Shown: positions 11,678-25,040, numbered from the stretch's first letter. The stretch is DNA of 64,000 nucleotides from Neocallimastix lanati (nom. inval.) (GCA_016946835.1 JACVTC010000183.1:193501-257500), one strand, 5' to 3'. Numbers and translations: made by a program. The notes: generated by a model from the sequence alone, not told the origin.

Positions 11678-12311
11678 ATTATTAACAAAGTATGTTTAAA
11701 TATTATAATTCATATTTTTTATGAAATATATATAAATAAAGAATTTATATTAAAATTTATTATCATAAGATATAAATATTTATTAATAAAGTTATTAGTT
11801 ATTATTATTGATTTATTTTTATATTTATAACTATTCTTATTTTTTAATTATTGTGTTATTTATATTTATAATAATATTTATAATTATAATTATAATTATA
11901 ATTATAATTATAATTATATTTATATTTATATTTATATTTATATTTATATTTATATTTATATTTATATTTATATTTATATTTATATTTATATTTATATTTA
12001 TATTTATATTTATATTTATATTTATATTTATATTTATATTTATAATTATAAATATATTTATACTTAAATGTATACTTATATTTATACTTATATTTATACT
12101 TATTTTATTTTTTAACTTGGCTTACATACATTCGTGTAATTCTATTTCCTGATAAATCCAAACTTTTTAAATTTGTTAATGATAAAATGTAAAGTGGAAT
12201 TTCCTCAATTTTTGAATTTGGTAATGTTAATACTCCAGTTTTCTTAGACATCTCAATTTTTGAATGAAATTGAGTAGAAGTAATTTTTGTTGAAGAAGAA
12301 GTATTACCCAT
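10559..12311 (-). CDS. LRRC57: LRRC57-like leucine-rich-repeat protein, five exons, N-myristoylation motif
   Basis: Deduced exons, 5' to 3': 12311-12130, 11609-11464, 11315-11189, 10976-10733, 10603-10559. Donors are GTATGT, GTATAT, GTAAAT and GTAATA; all acceptors are AG; all phases join without a stop. The product is 247 residues, close to animal LRRC57 (~239). It starts MGNTSSST, a myristoylation motif, followed by [10 protein letters not shown] and about seven repeats of the LxxLxLSxNxI type. The C-terminus ([14 protein letters not shown]) matches the family's LRELEGYDKYMERF pattern. The family's biochemical role is poorly known; it is probably a membrane-tethered binding scaffold. Transcribed divergently from the hydrolase gene at 13053. 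Intron 1 (520 bp) is mostly simple repeat. Confidence 0.88.
11920..12045. repeat. (TATTTA)n hexanucleotide array within intron 1 of the LRR gene
   Basis: About 20 tandem copies of TATTTA, preceded by an (ATAATT)n run. A poly-T block of more than 50 bases (11619-11673) sits near the acceptor end of the same intron. On the gene strand this makes the region before the acceptor A-rich rather than pyrimidine-rich. Expected to be length-polymorphic. Confidence 0.9.
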
Positions 12312-12803
12312 TTTGAATTTTTTTTTTTTTAATTGTTTTATAATTTTTTTTTTTTATATTATTATTTAGATTCAGTTTTATTTTGTCTTGTTTTATTTGT
12401 TTATAATAAGGATTTATTAAATCAAATAATTATCAATTATTATTTTTTTTATTTTATTTTAATTATTTAATTTTTACTGTTATCAATATATGAAATCAAT
12501 AATATCAAAATAGAATGTATAATTAAATTTATATATATATATATATTTTAAATAATAATAGAAGATATATAAATTAAAAATATAATTTTTTTTAGCTTTT
12601 CTTTTTATTTAAAAAAGAAAAAAAAAAATAATACTTTCATTATTAAATTTGTTTTTTTATATTTTTATTTAATTTTAATTTTTTTTCCTTTTTTTCTTTG
12701 GAAAAAAAAATAAAAATATTATATACTAACTTAAATTAATATAATTTTAATAAATTAATTAATTATTAATCAATTATTAATTATAGCTTTCAATATTTTA
12801 TCT

Positions 12804-12871
<68 letters not shown>

Positions 12872-13052
12872 TTCTCGAAATTTTGTATTACCTTAATTTT
12901 ACTATTATTAATATCGTATTATTTTACCCAATCATAGAATCTATAAAAAAATATATATATATATAATAAACTTTTTAAAAATTTAAAATTTTAGATTTTC
13001 AAATATTTTCAATTTATCCTCAATTATAAAATAAATAAGATTTTTAAAAAAA
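12312..13052. promoter_or_regulatory. Divergent intergenic promoter region
   Basis: The 741 bp between the start codons of the LRR gene (minus) and the FSH1-like gene (plus). It must hold both promoters. It contains poly-A/T tracts and a TATT tetranucleotide array (12802-12870) that could exclude nucleosomes. No specific factor site is recognisable. The FSH1 start has an A-rich context (TTTTTAAAAAAAATGAG). Confidence 0.5.
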
Positions 13053-13959
13053 ATGAGTAAAGAACAGGAAGAACAAGTACAAAATGTTGAAGTTGAAGTT
13101 CAAAAACAACCAAATAATCCAGAAGTTGTAAATGAAAAAAAAACAAAGAAACAAACAAAAAAAAATAAGCAAAAGAAAACCCCAAAAGTTCCAGTAGTAG
13201 AAAAGAAATTAAAAATATTATGTCTTCATGGATACGCACAAAATTTAAAGGTTTTTCATAAAAGAACTGCAGTTCTAAAGAAAGCTTTAAAAAATATTGC
13301 AGAATTATGTATGTAATAGTATTTTAAATGATAATAAGTATTATATAATATTTTATTATTTTAATTATTAAAATATGCTTTATATAAAAAAAAATGTAAA
13401 AAATAAATATGTTATTGATATTTTCGTTGTTGACTATATAAGACTATGTTCAAGGACCATTTGTTTGTTCTATGAACCCAGCTAACCATGAAAGTTTTGA
13501 TATTGATGAAAATACTCCTGAAGGTATTTCAAAATAAAATTATAATTAACATCGTTTAATAGTATTTTTTTTTTATTATTATTATTATTTTTAATAATTT
13601 TAAGTAATTTTAAATATTGAACTTACATAATAAAAAATACATTTAAAAAAATTGTCACAATAATAATATAAGATGAAAAACCTTTTGGTTGGTGGAATTT
13701 CAGTAAGGAAGAAAAGTGTATTGGTTTAGAAGAATCACTTGAACTTTTAATAAAATATATGAAAGAAGAAGGTCCTTTTGATGGAATTTTAGGTTTTTCA
13801 CAAGGTATTTTAAAATAAAATTTAAATTTTAATTATTTTATTTAAAAATAAATACATATATATATAGAATTTATTACATATTTTTTTCTTCCTTTTTAGT
13901 TTTTTTCGCATTTAAAATTTCTATATTATTTATATTATTTTTATTATTTTTAATTTTTT

Positions 13960-14016
<57 letters not shown>

Positions 14017-14974
14017 TAATTTATTTATTTAATTAGTTATAGGTTAGTTATTTAGTTAATTAATTTAAATTAAATTTTAAATTTTATTTTTTCTTGCAAA
14101 GCATTTATTTATTTATTAACGATATATTTTAAAATAATAAAATTAAAGGTTCTTCTATGGCTGCTATTTTATGTGCTCATTTAGAATTAGAAAATGAAAA
14201 ACACAATCCTGATATTCCAAAAGTTCCAAGTTTTGTTATGTTCTTCTCCGGATTCAGACCAGATGATAGTGATTATGATAAATACTTTAATACTGAACGT
14301 AAATTAAAAATTAAGAGTTTACATGTCTACGGTAAAGAAGATCATTGGTTAGATCCAGGTAGAAATAACAAAAATGTTATGTAGTATTAAAATTAGTAAA
14401 AATGATAATAATGTACCAATAAAATAATAATATATCTATACAATGAAAATATTTATAAAAAATTTCACATAAATAGAAATATATTGTTAATAATTTTAAT
14501 ATTTTTGATATTATTATTTAATTATTAATATTATTATTATATAAACATTATATTTCAATTATGATATTTATATAATTATAATTAATTATTATTATATTAT
14601 TATTAGCATTTATTAACATATATTTTCAATACTATTTATATATTTTTTGTATTTATATTAATTTATTTTAGAACGAAGTAAAAAACTAATTTCATACTTC
14701 GAGAATCCAACTATCTTAGCTCACTCAGGAGGGTAATAATAATATATTTATATATATATATATTTATTAATAATATTAAATATATAATTCAAAGTATGAA
14801 TTAAATTTAACTAATCAATTAATATAAATACGACATATACACATATTATATTTAATTTTAAATTTATATAATATATACTTATTAAATAATAGTCACTTTA
14901 TTCCAATGGAAGCTGAAAAAAGACACTTTTATGTTGATTATATAAAACAATATTTAGAAACTGAATCAAATTAA
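13053..14974 (+). CDS. FSH1: FSH1-family serine hydrolase, six exons
   Basis: Deduced exons: 13053-13308, 13443-13523, 13673-13804, 14149-14358, 14672-14732, 14893-14974 (273 residues). Donors are GTATGT, GTATTT, GTATTT, GTAGAA and GTAATA; acceptors are AG; every junction restores phase. It belongs to the alpha/beta-hydrolase FSH family (yeast Fsh1-3, human OVCA2), presumed esterases. The core starts at KILCLHGYAQN (~54). The nucleophile is Ser155 in GFSQGS; the likely acid is Asp221 in GKEDHWLDP and the base His248 in GGHFIP. The first ~50 residues are a Gln/Lys/Glu-rich extension absent from yeast Fsh1 (~243 aa). Intron 3 (344 bp) holds a ~50-nt poly-T tract. No signal peptide; probably cytosolic. 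Confidence 0.9.
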
Positions 14975-15569
14975 ATTCATTTAATATAATAGTAATAATG
15001 ACATTAAAAATTCAATAAGTTTATAGTAATAAAGCACTTTTTTTAATATTTTATCAACTAAAATAATAATAATAATTATTATTACAATGTTTAAATTAGA
15101 TATATTATGTATAATATATATCAATTTTTAAGTAATTAATAAAAAAAATTTAATATATATATATATTATTTAATTTTCTTTTTCATAAATAATATAGATT
15201 CAAAATTTTATCAAAATGAAAATGAATTTTAAAAATTAAACAAAAAAGAAATAAATTTTCAAATAAATAAAATATACTTATTTTTTATATTATATTTATT
15301 TAATATTTATTTATGTTAGTTATAAATAATTATTATTTTAAATAAATATAATATAAAAAATAACATAAATTTCAAAAATACAAAAAAAAAAAAAAAAAAA
15401 AAATTAAAAAAAACTTTTATTAAATATTTTCAATTTCATATTTGTGTTTTATAATTTACTGTAATTTACATAATTTTAATAAATTATTTATTATGTACTT
15501 GCTGATAATTATTAAATTAATTTATAAGATGTTGTATAAATAATATTTTAAAATATATAGAAATTCTTT

Positions 15570-15686
15570 AATTCTGTAGCTTTATAATAGTTATGAAATT
15601 TCAATAATAATTCTGTAGCTTTATAATAGTTATGAAATTTCAATAATAATTCTGTAGCTTTATAATAGTTATGAGATTTCAATAAT
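15570..15686. repeat. Three tandem copies of a 39-bp unit
   Basis: Copies begin at 15570, 15609 and 15648. Each reads AATTCTGTAGCTTTATAATA followed by a GTTATGA(A/G)ATTTCAATAAT tail. Copies 1 and 2 are identical; copy 3 differs by one base and decays at its end. A recent local minisatellite, not CRISPR: there are no spacers. Confidence 0.9.
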
Positions 15687-15839
15687 CATTCATTGGTTTC
15701 TTGATTTTATAATGTTACATTTCGGAACATATTTTATTTTTAACTATTAAAAGATGAAAAAAAATTCCAAAAATTAAAAAAAGTGAAATGGATAAAGTAA
15801 AAGAACAAACTATTATAAATAAAAATCATAAATATTATT

Positions 15840-16380
15840 TATATCTTTAAAAAATAAATATTATTAAATATTTTATTATTAATTTAATAAAAACTATTAA
15901 TTAAAATATATTTTTAAAATTAAATATTATTAAATATTATTTTATTATTATTTTAACAAAAAAATTAAAATATCTCTTTGAAATTAAATATTATTTTAAC
16001 CAAAAAAAATAAATATATCTTTAAAATTAAATGTTATAAAGTATTATTTTTTTATTATTTTAACAAAAAATATTAACATTAACAAAAAATATAAAAATAT
16101 AAGAATATATTTTTATAATTAAATATTATTAAATAATATTTTATTACTATTTTAACAAAAATTATAAAAATATTATTTTTAGAATTAAATATTATTTTTT
16201 TTTTATTATTATAACAAAAAATATTAAAATATATTAATTTAACAAAAATTATAAAAATATTATTTTTATAATTAAATATTATTATTTTTTTTTTTTTTTT
16301 TTTTTTATTTTAACAAAAAATATTAAAATATATTTTTAAAAATAAATGTTATTAAATATTATTTTATTATTTTAACATAG
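15840..16380. repeat. Diverged AT satellite-like tandem repeat
   Basis: About eight imperfect units around the pattern ATTAAATATTATT..TTTTATTATTTTAACAAAAA..TTAAAATATATTTTTA. Unit length varies by indels and poly-T growth. Confidence 0.6.
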
Positions 16381-17159
16381 CATTGTTTTAAAATATTTAT
16401 ATTATTTAAATTAACTAAATTATTTTAGATTTGAAAATTTAATTACTTTTAATAACAAAGTATATAGGTGTTGAGAAGAATTAAAAAAGAGAAATGGATT
16501 TGCTGAATACTCTTCTATCAAATTCTGTAATTAAATTACTTATTAAATCCTAAATCCCGATTTTCAATATTATTGATTGTGGATTTTTTCCCGAAAGTAT
16601 TTATACACTTTATTTTGAATATTACTTTTATTTCACTATATTATTTAAAAAAACATTATGTTCAATTTGGAGAAATAATTTTTTTTTTTTTTTTTTTTTT
16701 TTGTTAATTTTGTTTTTTTTAAAAAATATACATGAAATTAATTAATAAATAAATAAATAAAGTTAAAACTCGAAATAATTGCGGCTATAAAAAAAATTAA
16801 TAATTAAATTGAAACAAATTAATTTGTGGATTCAATTTTCTCAATTTGATAAAAGTTAAAGTGACTGACTCACTTTATTATATTAAGACACTAATTATAC
16901 ATACCTTCCTGTTCATAAACTAAAAATTATTTTAATATATTGATTGTATTGTATTATATATTGTTATTATATATAATAAATAACATTATTCATCGTATTT
17001 ACTAATAATTTAAATACAACTTATTTTATTAGATCATAATAAATTATATATTAATAATTATAATGGATTCCTCCTTTTAATTACTATTAGTATATTTATA
17101 ATATTATTATTTCTTAAATATTAAATAAATTTAAAACAATTATATATTACTTGACTATA

Positions 17160-19500
17160 AAATTTATTATTAGTTATATTAGTTTAATATTCATTTTTTG
17201 AAAAGAAGCAAGAATTATACTACTACTAAAAGTATTTAAACTATTAGAAGTCCATTTATCATTCCGTTCCTTCACAAATATGCCTTTATTCATATCGAAT
17301 TCAATAATGAAAGGAATTGACTTTTCTTTCACCAGTTGATAGTAAATAATGCGTATAATAAACTGAAGGTCATTTATAATATTCACTTGTTTACGATAAT
17401 AAGTAATACTTTTATTTTTATCACGATCTATCTTTTTATGTTGATGATATTTTAAACAATTTTTTTTAAAATCAGTTAATGTCAATTTTAGATTCGATTT
17501 TTAAATTGAATATTATTTAGCATAAAAATAATGAGTATCAAATCGAAGATTAACAGTATTCCTTTTTTTAATCTTATAAACCCTAGTATTTTCAACCCTC
17601 TGACTCTCAAAAGGAATAAACTTTTGCAAAGTATAAGTGGAGCACCATCCGTAATTATAATACTGTCATTTGACATAAAAATTTTACTTTCACTATTTAT
17701 TTCCATTTCGATAGAATTTTGTAAATCGGAAAATTTTCCGCATCTTCAAAATTTCTTTCTCTTAAATATGTCCTTGAAAGAGTCAAAATTTAAAGAATCA
17801 AGTATGGCATTGCGTTCCTTATAATTCTTTGATTTTTAATCGACATTAATGATAAAGAATATCAAAAAGGATAAAAATATCATTTACAAATTCACAATTG
17901 AAAACTAAATGAAGATCAGAGTTAATTCGACCCATGTATTCCACCTCAAAATTCTCAGATACACTAAACATTAAATAATTGATGATAATAATTACCAATC
18001 GGTGTAATCCGCCTGTTTGAGGAGCAACAAAGAATGAGTTTTTCACAAGATCATCAGCAATATCGAATACGGTATCCTGAATCAACTCATGGTTATTCAT
18101 CTATTTTACATTCTGAATATTTGATTGTGTAATATAAGATAGATCTGAGAATTTTAATTCTTCAGTGTTTGTTGAGACTTCATTATCTATAAAATTATCT
18201 AATTCTTCTTAAGTAATTTTACTTGATATATTATTTTGATGAATTTTAGGATTTATATCATTTTTATTGTTATTACTATTTGTATTGTCATTAATAATAA
18301 TTTATTATTTTTATGGCCATTTATAGTATAATCATCAATATCCATTATTTTAGTTGTATTATTTTGACCTATCACTCTTCCTTCATTGTTATTATTATTT
18401 TTATTAATAGTAGAATTTTTATTGTAATCCATAACAGTAGTTCTAAAGGAAACGGGATTTTAATGATCTATTATGTTTTTATTGGAAAAAATTCGATTAT
18501 TATTATTATTAAAATTGAATAGTTTTTATTATATTATTATTTAGATTGTTATCATAAATTAATTGTTGATTATAAAGAATACTTGTGCTATCTTTTGTAA
18601 TATTATTAAATCAATTGTAATTTTGAATATTCATATTCAATCCAGATTTTCCATTATTATGTTAGTAAACATTATTACCCCAGTAATGGTTATTTACTTT
18701 GTTAAAATTATTTGATAAAATTCCATTCCTTAATGTGGGACAATCAAAAGCCTTATATCTAATTTGTTGACAAACATAGCAACGAATATTTTATATTATA
18801 TTATAATTAAAATATACATTTTCAGAATTATTTTTTTGTTTTAATTATCTGAAGGAATAATTTGATTCTTCCATACCAGCTCCATTCATGTTCCTGTATA
18901 GCAGATGGTTATGTAAACTATTAGAAGCAACATTTTGGAAATCCAGTAGTATCAACTGATCTTCTCTCTGATTTTTCAGCTATTTCTGCCACTTTAAATG
19001 TCTCGGAAAGAGTCTTACATTGAGCTTGGATGACTTGAGAATGAGGATAAATTCTTCTCTTAATGGCGTTACAGTAATCGTCCACTGAAATTAGTTTCTG
19101 AAAGTCAACCTCAAGTCTGTAATATTAGGTCAATTGTTTATAATGTTTATAATTAAAATTTTTTATACTTTCTATATCTTTAATCTGAATCATTTTTAAA
19201 TTAGAGCACTTATCGTTAGGCTAGATTTCTAAATATTTTTATATAGCAGATTGTACTTCCTTAAAAGATAGATGATACATTACATTATTTCTTTTTGTTA
19301 CCAAGGATTTAAGTATATATCTAATATCTGCTTCAACCGATACTTTTTCCCATGTAAATATTCTTTCTGGTTCATAAATATTGTATATTTCCATTGTTGT
19401 GATAAAATCCTCCATTCATAATCCATAAGATAGGGAAGGTCTTTCTTCAATTTAGAGACTTCAGACATTTTAAATACTTCTTTATATCATAAAGAAGAGA
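17160..19500 (-). pseudogene. Decayed gypsy element: gag and protease-like remains
   Basis: Broken minus-strand coding DNA. A CCHC zinc knuckle is readable near 18735-18785 (CYVCQQIRYKAFDC, with the His replaced by Tyr). It is preceded upstream (18850-19480) by interrupted Gag-like sequence. Short frames at 17846-18100 and 17488-17706 follow and may be protease-region remains. The PBS-like sequence just to the right (19687-19700) matches the layout of element C, so this is probably a relic of that lineage. RT and integrase are not visible. Confidence 0.6.
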
Positions 19501-19686
19501 ATCTTTAGAAATATAATAATGTAGAATCCACAAATTTTGATAAAAATAACCTATAATAATTGTATAATAAATAAAGGACTTAATAAATAAAATATTTTAA
19601 TTAGAGATATATTTATTTATTTATTTTTTTTTTTTGAATATATTATTAATAAATGTTATTTTTCACTTTTTTTTTAATTTGCTCCC

Positions 19687-19707
19687 CCAGATTCTCCACC
19701 ATAAATT
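19687..19707 (-). other. Primer-binding-site-like sequence of the decayed gypsy element
   Basis: The plus strand reads CCAGATTCTCCACCA, like a tRNA 3' end, then a 7-nt spacer TAAATTA, then TGATAC at 19708 as the LTR edge. Element C has the same order (CTCCACCA, TAAATTA, TGTTATGG) at 43899-43921. The tRNA species is not identified. Confidence 0.6.
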
Positions 19708-21662
19708 ATGATACAGTATGTTTTAAATGTATATTTTTTTTTAAAATTGAACAAGTAAAAAGGAATTTATTTAATATAATTGAATTAGAAATATTATAAA
19801 TTAATATTAAATAAATATTTATTTTTTATTTTTTTTATTTATTTTTATTTCTTTTATATTTTTTATTAAATATAAATTAACTTTTATTACTGTGTACATG
19901 AAATTTTATAACAAAAGAAATGATTTTTATTTTATTATTTTAATTAATTACTTTAACTTACAACTATTTTACTAACTCTAAACTAATACTAAAAACTAAT
20001 AATAACTAATAATAAAAACTAATTAATCATTATAAAAAATTTCAATAATTCTTAACATAATATATTTATCTTATTCTTTTTTTATACTTTTCTTTTTTTT
20101 CTATACAACTTTAATTAATAATATCTGTTGATATAAAAGTTAATATTGAGTTTCGCAAAATAATTATATCAAAAATACACTTAAATATTTAATAATAATT
20201 AAAATCAAAAAAATAAATTATTAATATTGTAAAAATTATTTATCTAAATAATAATTAATAAAAATATATATATATATATCATTTATAATAAAATATTAAT
20301 AAAATATAAATTAGTTTGATAAATAAATTTATAAATATAACATAATTAAATATAGTATAATAAGAATATTAAGTATATAATAAAAAATGTATAGTTTTTG
20401 AGGTTTCGAGTTATATTAATCAGGTCAAGATGTTTTTTTATTAATATTAACAACTGAATAAAATTAAATAAATTATTACTCTCATAGATTTGTAAATTAA
20501 GAAATTCACTAATTAAAAAAATATGTTTGATTAGAATCTTTTATTTAATATTTTAGCAATATGTTTTATTAAGATTAATATTAATAATTAATAATTACTG
20601 TTATAATTAATTATTTTAAATTAAAGTTAGTAATCTTATAAAGATTTTTTTTTTAAGTAAATGATATTTAATATTAATATATGTATGCATGTATATTAAC
20701 TATATAAAATATAATAATAAAATAATATTAATAATAATCTTTTAATAAAATAACTAAACTATATAATTACTAATAAAACAATTTAATAATAAAATAATTT
20801 AATAATAAAATAATCTAATGGTAAAATGATTTAATAATAAAATAATTTAAAAAATAAAATGATTTAATATATTAAAATTAAAAGTCTCTTAGAATCCTTT
20901 AGAAATTATTTAATTATCTTATTACTAATAAATATTATAATGTATATTAACTATATAAAATATAATAATAAAATAATATTGATAATAATCTTTTAATAAA
21001 ATAACTAAACTATATAATTACTAATAAAACAATTTAATAATAAAACAATTTAATAATAAAATAATTTAATAATAAAATAATCTAATGGTAAAATAATTTA
21101 ATAATAAAATATAATTTAAAAAATAAAATGATTTTAATATATTAAAATTAAAAGTCTCTTAGAATCCTTTAGAAATTATTTAATTATCTTATTACTAATA
21201 AATATTATAATAATTTATCTAAACTATTAAGTTACTTAAAATATTATAAACTATTATTGATTTTTTAATTCAGTAAAATTTAATTATTAATTTTTGTTTA
21301 TATTTAATTAATAATATAAATTCAAGTTAAAGGTTTTATCTATATAAAATATAAATTTATTATTTAGGGCCCATTTAAATAATTAAATTATTTTTTATAT
21401 ATTCAAAATTCTTTAAAGTCCAATATCTTGCGTTCTAGTGAGTAGTCCAAATATATTGAAATTAATATATGTTATAGTTCTCAATCGTAGCTTTCCAATA
21501 ATTATATTTTTGGAATATAAAATTTGTGTGAAATTTCCATTATTTGTAAAGTTATAACTATTTTTCTTCGAATTATTTTTATTAATTTTTTAAGGGTTAA
21601 ATTAAATTAAAATATTTTAATAAATTAGTCCAAACCCTTTCATTTCTAATTATTAAATATTT
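19708..21662. other. AT-rich DNA with probable decayed LTR and a segmental tandem duplication
   Basis: The first few hundred bases are probably the 5' LTR of the decayed gypsy element, without a clear end. A 250-bp tandem duplication follows (20691-21210). The stretch 21360-21660 is slightly less AT-rich and flanks the copia insertion; no gene was seen. Confidence 0.5.
20691..21210. repeat. Tandem duplication of a ~250-bp AT-rich segment
   Basis: Copy 1 spans 20691-20941 and copy 2 spans 20942-21210. Both start GTATATTAACTATATAAAAT and end TTACTAATAAATATTATAA. Copy 2 is longer, mainly by one extra AATTTAATAATAAAAC-type unit. They are otherwise nearly identical, so the duplication is recent. 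Confidence 0.9.
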
Positions 21663-21667
21663 GATAG

Positions 21668-21979
21668 TAATAAATATAGTATATCAAATTTATTTATTCA
21701 ATAATTATTTATTTATTTATTTATTTATTATTATTTATAAAATAATAAGGTAATTACAAGGATATAAAATTAGGGTAAAATTAATGACATTTATACACAT
21801 GATGTGGCTTGATTTTATTTATCATTTGATCAAAACTATTTCTAATTTACATAAAAAATTGCGAATAAATTTAATTACAAATTTATAAAAATAATTGCTA
21901 ATACTTTAATTAAATTACGAATTTTAATTTATTTATTTCAAATAATTTATTTTAATATTTTAAATCAATATTTATAACA
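21668..21979 (-). repeat. 3' LTR of the copia element
   Basis: 312 bp, matching 34680-34991 wherever compared. Preceded on the element strand by the polypurine tract at 21980-21992 (TTTGAGGAGGGAA). Confidence 0.93.
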
Positions 21980-22050
21980 TTCCCTCCTCAAACTTATTTT
22001 TAATATGATTAAAATATGAGTTTGGAATTATTAATATTATTTATCATTTT

Positions 22051-25040
22051 TTAGTATTTATTATCATTACTATTAAATTTTCTTTTATTTATGTTGTTAT
22101 TATTGTCTATGATATTGTGGTAATTGTGTTTATTTTTGTAATTAATATTATTGTTATTTTGGTTATAGTTATTATTTATTTCGAATATCTTTTTGGTAAA
22201 TTTCTTTATTTGACTTCCGTTTTGATTTTTTGTTAATGTGTCAGCGAGCATTTCGTCGGTTGGAATATATTTTAGATCTATTTTATTTTGATTAATATTG
22301 TCTTTGTTAAAGTAATATTTTATTGAAATATGTTTTAATTTGCTGTTTAGTTCGCCGTTTTTTATTGTTTTTAAGCTTGATGTATTATCTGTGAATATCG
22401 TTATAGGTTTTTTAAAATTAAGTAATTCCTTTAGGATGTTTCTTATCCAAAGTACCTTTTTTACACATTCGGAAGTGGCTATATATTCAGCTTCGGTAGT
22501 ACTAGTGGCTACGATGGACTGCTTCTTTGATCCCCAGCATATTGGGGAATTTCCTATTAATATTATGTGTCCTGAGGTAGATTTTCTATCTTCAAGATCT
22601 CCTGCAAAGTCAGAATCGGTGTATCCAATAAAGTTCCCTTTTCCATTATATCTCAGCTTATAATCTTTAGTAGCGTTTAGGTATTTGAATATATTCAATA
22701 CCTTGTTCCAATCTGATACGGTAGGGGATTCAGATTTTCTTGCTATTTTATGAACGGCGAAGCTGATGTCTGGACGTGTGATTTTTGCGATGTATATCAG
22801 CGATCCAATTGCACTTTTGAATATCGTTGTGTTAAATGGTTTTTTGTTTTCTGATATTAGATTGTCTCCTGTACATGGTGTAGATTGTTTTTTGATATTT
22901 GTAATATTATATTTTTCGAGTAACGTGTTTATTGCGTGAGTTTGAGATATTATATAATCGTTATGATCCTTTTCTATTTTTATTCCTAGTATATATCTTA
23001 GATGTTCACAATTTGAGATTTTGAATCTTTTCTTAAGTTTGTTTATTATATTTCTTATTTCTCGATTGTTTCCGGTAATCATCATGTCATCGACGTATAA
23101 TCCAATAAGACCGACAAGTTTATTATTGATTACCTTTTTGAAGATGCATGGTTCTGAACTCAATTGCGTATATCCATTTTCTCTAAGGAATTTTGAGATA
23201 GTAAGAAACCATTGTCTTCCGGCCTGTTTTAAACCGTAGAGTGCCCTATTTAATCTCCAGAAACCTTTTTTGAAATTTTTATCTCCTTTTGGAATTTGGA
23301 TATATAATGTTTTGTCAATGTTTGCATTTAAGTATGCTGCTTTTATGTCCAGTTGTTGAATATTCCACTTGAATTTGGCAGCAAGGGCAATAATTAGTTT
23401 TATGCTATCTGTGTTAAGTGTTGGTGAATAAGTAATGTCATAGTCTATACCTTTTTGTTGCTTGTAGCCCCTGGCTACTAATCTTGCTTTATATTTAGTG
23501 ATATTGTTGTTTTCATCTCTTTTTACAGTGAATACCCATTTTGAAGATATAATGTTGGTATTTTTTGGTATTCTTTTAGTGAATGTCATTATTTTATTTG
23601 CATATAAGTTATCAAGTTCATTTTTGATTGCAGTTAACCATTCTTTCTTTTCATTACTGTTAATAGCTTCATTAAATTTTTTGGGGATCTTTTGGATTGT
23701 GTTTTTGGCTGAAATTTTATTTTTATTGTTATTTATGTGTGAGATGTTATTGAATTCTTTATTATTGATTAGTGATTTTATTCTTTTATTAGATATTGGA
23801 TCGCTTTTATCTGTTGATGTATGTGGTCTTTTTCTGAGTATTTGAGGAATGCTGTCGATATTTTTTATTTTCTTATAAATTATGTTTTCTACGTCTTCAA
23901 TATTTCTTTTTCTTTTATGATTAATTGAACTAGGGTTTCTTTTTATTTTCTTGTGATTATTGTCATCATTCGTAAATAGTGATCTATTGCGATTTATAGT
24001 TTTTGATTGTTTATCAGTATTATTATTGTTGATTATAATATTGTTGGTGTAATTTGTGGAATCGTTGTGGATTTCATTGTCGTTATTTTCAATATTTTTG
24101 GTATGATTGATGTCATCATTGTTGGTATAGCTTTGTCCATCAGTATTTTCTGTATTGTTGTTTTCATTTTCTTGAATACTATCTGTAGTACGAATATCAT
24201 GTATATGTTGTTGTATATTATTATTAGAGTAATTATTATTATCAATATTTTGGAAGGTGTCTGAAATGTCTGAGTTTTCAAAAGTAAGAGTGTTGTTTGT
24301 AATACAGAGTTCATTATTGATATTTGATATTTTACTATTTAATTGTACTCCAGGAAATATATCTTCTAAGAATAGTGCTTCTCTAACAAGTTTACATTTA
24401 TTATCGTTTAAGTCCATAATGATGAAACTATTAGATTCAAAATCAATACCTAAAAATATTCCTTTTCTTGATTTGGGCTCGAATTTAGAAATTTTGTTGT
24501 TATTGGGAATTTTATAATATGTAGAGCATCCGAAAACTTTGATTTTTGATAAGTCGATGTCTTTATTAAAGAAAATTTTATTGGGAATTTGATTGTTTAT
24601 GCTGGAATGTGGAGTGATATTATATAAATGAGTGGCATACTTGATTGCAAAATCCCAAAATTTGGTATTGAGTTTTGAAGTGAATAGTAATGTTCTTGTG
24701 CAATCGACTATGGTACGGTTGAACCTTTCCGCGAGACCGTTGATTTGCGGATTATAAGGTGTTGAGAATACTTTGTTTATACCTTTATTGTTACAGAAAT
24801 TAAATATCCTTTTATTCTTGTATTCTTTACCATTGTCTGATTTGAAAGTTTTGATAACTTTATTATATTGGTTTTCAATAAATGTGAGAAATTGTATTAT
24901 TATTTCAGTTGCTTGTGACTTTTCTTCAAGTAAGTATAACCATGCCTTTCGTGAAAATTCATCTATGAATGTTATGAAGTATTTTTTGTTAGTAATGGAT
25001 GGTTCAACAGGACCAACAATGTCGGAGTGGATTGTCTCTA
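22051..25040 (-). pseudogene. Copia pol, C-terminal part: integrase core, RT, RNase H
   Basis: Open frame of nearly 1000 codons, cut from its N-terminal part by the solo LTR at 25041. Visible: integrase catalytic core with acids in IHSDIVGP, SDNGKEY and GLAERFNRT (25030-24700); an Asn/Asp-rich linker (about 24300-23750) as is usual in copia; reverse transcriptase from KKEWLTAIKNELD through KWVFTVKRD to the LYVDDMM catalytic box (~23085); RNase H with GYTDSDFAGD and STTEAEY (22620-22470); then an Asn-rich tail to the stop at 22051. No internal stop. It cannot be translated with its own gag while the insertions are present. Confidence 0.92.

Larger units (their letters stand above)
14975..17160. 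other. AT-rich intergenic DNA with tandem repeats
   Basis: No gene found. It holds a three-copy 39-bp repeat (15570-15686) and a long run of diverged ~65-bp units (about 15840-16380). The patch at 16460-16640 is less AT-rich and resembles decayed LTR sequence, but no partner was found. Confidence 0.55.

Noticed and set aside
11591-12152. Phe/Ile-rich frames on the plus strand
   Set aside because: Products of poly-T and the (TATTTA)n array in intron 1 of the LRR gene on the other strand.
15570-15686. Possible CRISPR-like array
   Set aside because: The three 39-bp copies are directly adjacent with no spacers, and the genome is eukaryotic.
17531-17824. 97-codon plus-strand frame
   Set aside because: Lies opposite decayed gypsy coding DNA; no recognisable domain and no splice or start context.
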